From JASGDC01 sp047608145 (GTDB lineage Bacteria > Actinomycetota > Actinomycetes > Actinomycetales > Micrococcaceae): a stretch of 64,000 bases of DNA. The stretch spans positions 1-64,000 of the forward strand of contig JASGDC010000022.1 in assembly GCA_047608145.1 (NCBI GenBank). The letters are read 5' to 3'. How positions within the stretch are numbered: the stretch's first letter is position 1; each line of letters begins with the position of its first letter. A program made the translations under genes and the position numbers. Positions 61,980-64,000 of the stretch are shown here, piece after piece. Below the pieces are notes generated by a model. The model saw only the letters and a list, made by a program, of their open reading frames with translations, searched no databases and was not told the DNA's origin.

Positions 61980-62226
61980 CTCTTTAAAATAAAGTTCTTA
62001 CTAGTAGAAATAGTAGTAGCTTAAGTGGAAATGTGGATAACTTTGTTGACAGTTAGTGTTTAGAAGTCTTACATCAATGTAATTACGTGAATAAGTTCTT
62101 AACAACTATGTGAATAGATTGTGGATAATTTTTTAAAAATTATTATTATCCACAAGAAATTGGAGTTATCCACAATTTTTCACAGTTATCCACAGTATTT
62201 TTCCACATGTAGTGGATAACAAGATA
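61980..62226. other. oriC: Chromosomal replication origin (oriC)
   Basis: The 324-bp dnaN-dnaA gap is AT-rich and holds five perfect DnaA boxes: TGTGGATAA at 62032-62040 and 62120-62128, and TTATCCACA at 62146-62154, 62166-62174 and 62186-62194. A one-mismatch box is at 62211-62219. The palindrome TTACAT-CA-ATGTAA lies at 62069-62082. The run TTTTTTAAAAATTATTATTA (62129-62148) is a candidate unwinding region. The position between dnaA and dnaN is standard for actinobacteria. Confidence 0.93.
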
Positions 62227-63621
62227 TTATTCCTGAATTCTAACGGTAATTTCGGTAATTTGGTCATAGATTTTTTTATCAGTTTTCATAAAACTAGATA
62301 CTCTTTTAACTGCATGCATCACGGTAGTATGATCTTTACCACCAAACTCTTTACCAATATCACCTAGTGTCATATCTGAGCTGAGTTCTCTACATAAGTA
62401 CATTGCAATTTGTCGAGGAAAAGCAATTGAACGTACTCGTGATTTTCCCCGTAACTCTTCTGCAGTTAAATCAAAATATTCAGCAGTTTCACGAATAATT
62501 TTATCTAGTGAAATCATGATATCGGTACTGTCGGAAACGACTTGTTTCAAAGCAGTCTCAGTAAGAGATTTAGTTATTGGAACATCATTTAAGCTGGCAT
62601 AAGCTGAAACTGTAATTAAAGAGCCTTCTAATTCTCTAATATTGGTAGAGACTTTAGAAGCAATTAATTCAATGATGTCATCTGGGACATTAAGATTTTC
62701 TAACCTATTTTTATGGCGCAAAATTGCTATTCGAGTTTCTAAACTTGGCGGAATAACATCTACCATTAGCCCTTGTTCAAAGCGAGAGCGCAAACGTTCT
62801 TCAAAAGAGTGTAAATCTTTTGGTGGAACATCTGAAGTAATAACTACTTGTTTCGAACCTTCTAATAAAGTGTTGAAAGTATGGAAAAATTCTTCTTGGG
62901 TAGTATTTTTCTTAGCTAAAAATTGAATATCGTCAATAAGTAAAAAGTCTAAATTACGATAAGTTTTCTTAAATTCTTTTTTAGCTTTTTCACTACTAAT
63001 TGAGTTAATAAAGTCATTAGTATACTTTTCAGAATTTACATAGAGAACTTTAATGTCTTGATCTGCATAATGTTCAAGTGCATAATGTCCAATAGCATGT
63101 AACAAATGGGTTTTTCCTAACCCAGATCGACCATATATAAATAATGGGTTGTAAGCTTTTGCTGGTGCGTCTGCCACTGCCGTCGCTGCTGAATAGGCAA
63201 AACGGTTACTTGAACCAAAAATAAAGTTTTCAAAAGTATAGCGTGGATTGAGCTGCCCGACAGCTTGTAAGTTTTTAATATCTTTTTTCTTGACTGTAGC
63301 TTTTTCTGGAGTTAAGTCGAATAATTGGCCATCGTCAGTTTCAGTTAATTCTTCTACAGGTTCTTCCACAATAATTTGTGGAGTTACTGGTCCAAAAACT
63401 TTATGAACAGCAACTTTCATAGCGTCATAAACTTTTGGTTCTTGCACTGTCTTACGAGTAGCTTCACTTGGTGCTGAAATAATTAGCAAATCACCCATAA
63501 CACCCTTAGGTTCTAGCAATTTAAGATTTGCTAGTTTAATCTGGCCCAAGTCTTTTGTTGAGCTAATTTCAAGCTTAAACTTTTGCCATTGTTCTTCAAG
63601 TTTGTTGGGATTTGCGCTCAT
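62227..63621 (-). CDS. dnaA: Chromosomal replication initiator DnaA
   Basis: The 464-residue protein has a short N-terminal DnaB/DiaA-interaction domain, the AAA+ domain with Walker A YGRSGLGKTHLLHAIGH and Walker B LLIDDIQFLA, and the C-terminal box-binding helix-turn-helix with GKDHTTVMHAVKRV. It is shorter than many actinobacterial DnaA proteins because the linker domain II is small. ATG 63621 has no ribosome binding site but a -10 seven bases upstream. Confidence 0.98.
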   Translation of the reverse strand: MSANPNKLEEQWQKFKLEISSTKDLGQIKLANLKLLEPKGVMGDLLIISAPSEATRKTVQEPKVYDAMKVAVHKVFGPVTPQIIVEEPVEELTETDDGQLFDLTPEKATVKKKDIKNLQAVGQLNPRYTFENFIFGSSNRFAYSAATAVADAPAKAYNPLFIYGRSGLGKTHLLHAIGHYALEHYADQDIKVLYVNSEKYTNDFINSISSEKAKKEFKKTYRNLDFLLIDDIQFLAKKNTTQEEFFHTFNTLLEGSKQVVITSDVPPKDLHSFEERLRSRFEQGLMVDVIPPSLETRIAILRHKNRLENLNVPDDIIELIASKVSTNIRELEGSLITVSAYASLNDVPITKSLTETALKQVVSDSTDIMISLDKIIRETAEYFDLTAEELRGKSRVRSIAFPRQIAMYLCRELSSDMTLGDIGKEFGGKDHTTVMHAVKRVSSFMKTDKKIYDQITEITVRIQE

Positions 63622-63628
63622 GACTTAA

Positions 63629-63634
63629 ATTATA
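63629..63634 (-). promoter_or_regulatory. Candidate -10 for a leaderless dnaA transcript
   Basis: The minus strand reads TATAAT, then seven bases, then the dnaA ATG. No Shine-Dalgarno sequence lies between. Transcription would start at or one base before the start codon. A -35 is not clear. Confidence 0.45.
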
Positions 63635-63674
63635 AGGTATATATACTAAAGAAGTGGTAAAATATATTTTGACC

Positions 63675-63703
63675 TTGACCGATTATTAGTTTTAACGTAA
63701 CTT
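63675..63703 (+). promoter_or_regulatory. Candidate rpmH promoter
   Basis: TTGACC (63675-63680) and TAACTT (63698-63703) are 17 nt apart. A second TTGACC lies six bases upstream. The leader to GTG 63742 would be about 32 nt. The -10 is weak. Confidence 0.4.
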
Positions 63704-63741
63704 TATTAAGTTATGTCAATTAGAAATTATGGAGAACTTTC

Positions 63742-63879
63742 GTGAGTAAAAGAACTTTCCAACCTAACAACCGCCGTCGTGCTCGTAAACACGGTTTCCG
63801 TCTTCGTATGCGCACTCGTGCTGGTCGTGCAACACTATCTGCACGTCGCCGTAAAGGCCGTGCAAAGGTATCAGCTTAA
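63742..63879 (+). CDS. rpmH: 50S ribosomal protein bL34
   Basis: The 45-residue basic protein starts SKRTFQPNNRRRARKHGFRL and contains RMRTRAGRATLSARRRKGR, diagnostic of bL34. The start is GTG 63742 with GGAG 7 bases upstream. It is divergent from dnaA and followed after 16 bases by rnpA, the universal order. Confidence 0.98.
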   Translation: MSKRTFQPNNRRRARKHGFRLRMRTRAGRATLSARRRKGRAKVSA

Positions 63880-63895
63880 GTTTTAGGACGTTGGA

Positions 63896-64000
63896 TTGCT
63901 TCCAGCACCTAATAGAATTAGAACAGCTGAAGACTTTAAAAAAGTCATCAAGCATGGCGTCAAGGTTATTACACCTGGCGCCATAATTTATATTCTCCAA
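63896..64000 (+). CDS. rnpA: Ribonuclease P protein component (partial)
   Basis: The first 35 residues begin LPAPNRIRTAEDFKKVIKHG, the standard RnpA opening. The gene starts at TTG 63896, the only possible start after the in-frame TAG 63884-63886, and runs off the window edge. It is the protein subunit of RNase P, which trims tRNA 5' ends and probably also those of the tRNA-like RNA at 35 kb. Confidence 0.93.
   Translation, partial: MLPAPNRIRTAEDFKKVIKHGVKVITPGAIIYILQ

Noticed and set aside
63622..63741. oriC between dnaA and rpmH
   Set aside because: This gap is AT-rich but has no DnaA boxes. The dnaN-dnaA gap has six.

Overview
The window looks like the replication-origin region of a low-G+C member of the Actinomycetota. 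The gene order rpmH / dnaA - dnaN - gnd - recF - dciA (DUF721) - gyrB - gyrA - DUF3566 - tRNA-Ile is the classic actinobacterial origin layout. CrgA, a class E sortase, the tiny ribosomal protein bS22, an Ssd/TadA/TadB secretion locus beside a DUF1998 helicase and topA, and Tat-type secreted proteins all support this. The DNA is clearly AT-rich by eye, which is unusual for the phylum. An Actinomycetaceae- or Bifidobacteriaceae-like organism is plausible, but the species cannot be named from sequence alone.

Region by region. 1-2.8 kb: tRNA-Lys, a broken IS1595-type transposase and two small Tat-signal secreted proteins. 2.8-16.4 kb: a phosphate hub with DUF47 + PiT, PhoU, PstBACS, polyphosphate kinase and a MutT1-like NUDIX/histidine phosphatase, with YgfZ, a FABP-like protein and asd. 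16.6-20.9 kb: a tad pilus-like locus whose tadC is broken. 21-30.6 kb: helicase, TrhO, topoisomerase I, TrkA/TrkH, an AcuC-like deacetylase and bS22. 30.6-32.7 kb: HAD phosphatase, class E sortase, CrgA. 32.7-52.8 kb: a large cell-surface island. It contains two LicD transferases, a WbaP-type sugar transferase, three FemABX ligases, a four-gene phosphonate operon, MurJ, a rhomboid protease, a cyclophilin, a putative polymerase, a glycosyltransferase, UDP-GlcNAc 2-epimerase and a flippase. 52.8-64 kb: the origin block, with oriC between dnaN and dnaA.

The most striking item is a 56-nt tRNA-like gene (minus strand, 35165-35220) directly downstream of two femABX genes. It has a 7-bp acceptor stem, a tRNA-like D-loop, a perfect T-arm and discriminator A, but no anticodon arm. 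It has its own promoter (TTGAAA-17 nt-TATAGT) and a Rho-independent terminator. Its acceptor stem carries G3:U70 with A73, the known identity signal for alanyl-tRNA synthetase, which does not need an anticodon. FemABX enzymes take amino acids from aminoacyl-tRNAs and some are known to accept acceptor-arm mimics. I therefore infer a dedicated, non-coding alanine donor for peptidoglycan cross-bridge synthesis.

A second system is the phosphonate operon: PEP mutase with a fused nucleotidyltransferase domain, phosphonopyruvate decarboxylase, phosphonoacetaldehyde reductase and a LicC/PntC-like cytidylyltransferase. With the LicD enzymes it suggests decoration of a surface glycan with 2-hydroxyethylphosphonate. 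A decayed choline kinase beside one licD hints that a phosphocholine-type system existed earlier. A cluster of four DnaA boxes between divergent femABX genes shares a palindrome with oriC, 25 kb away.
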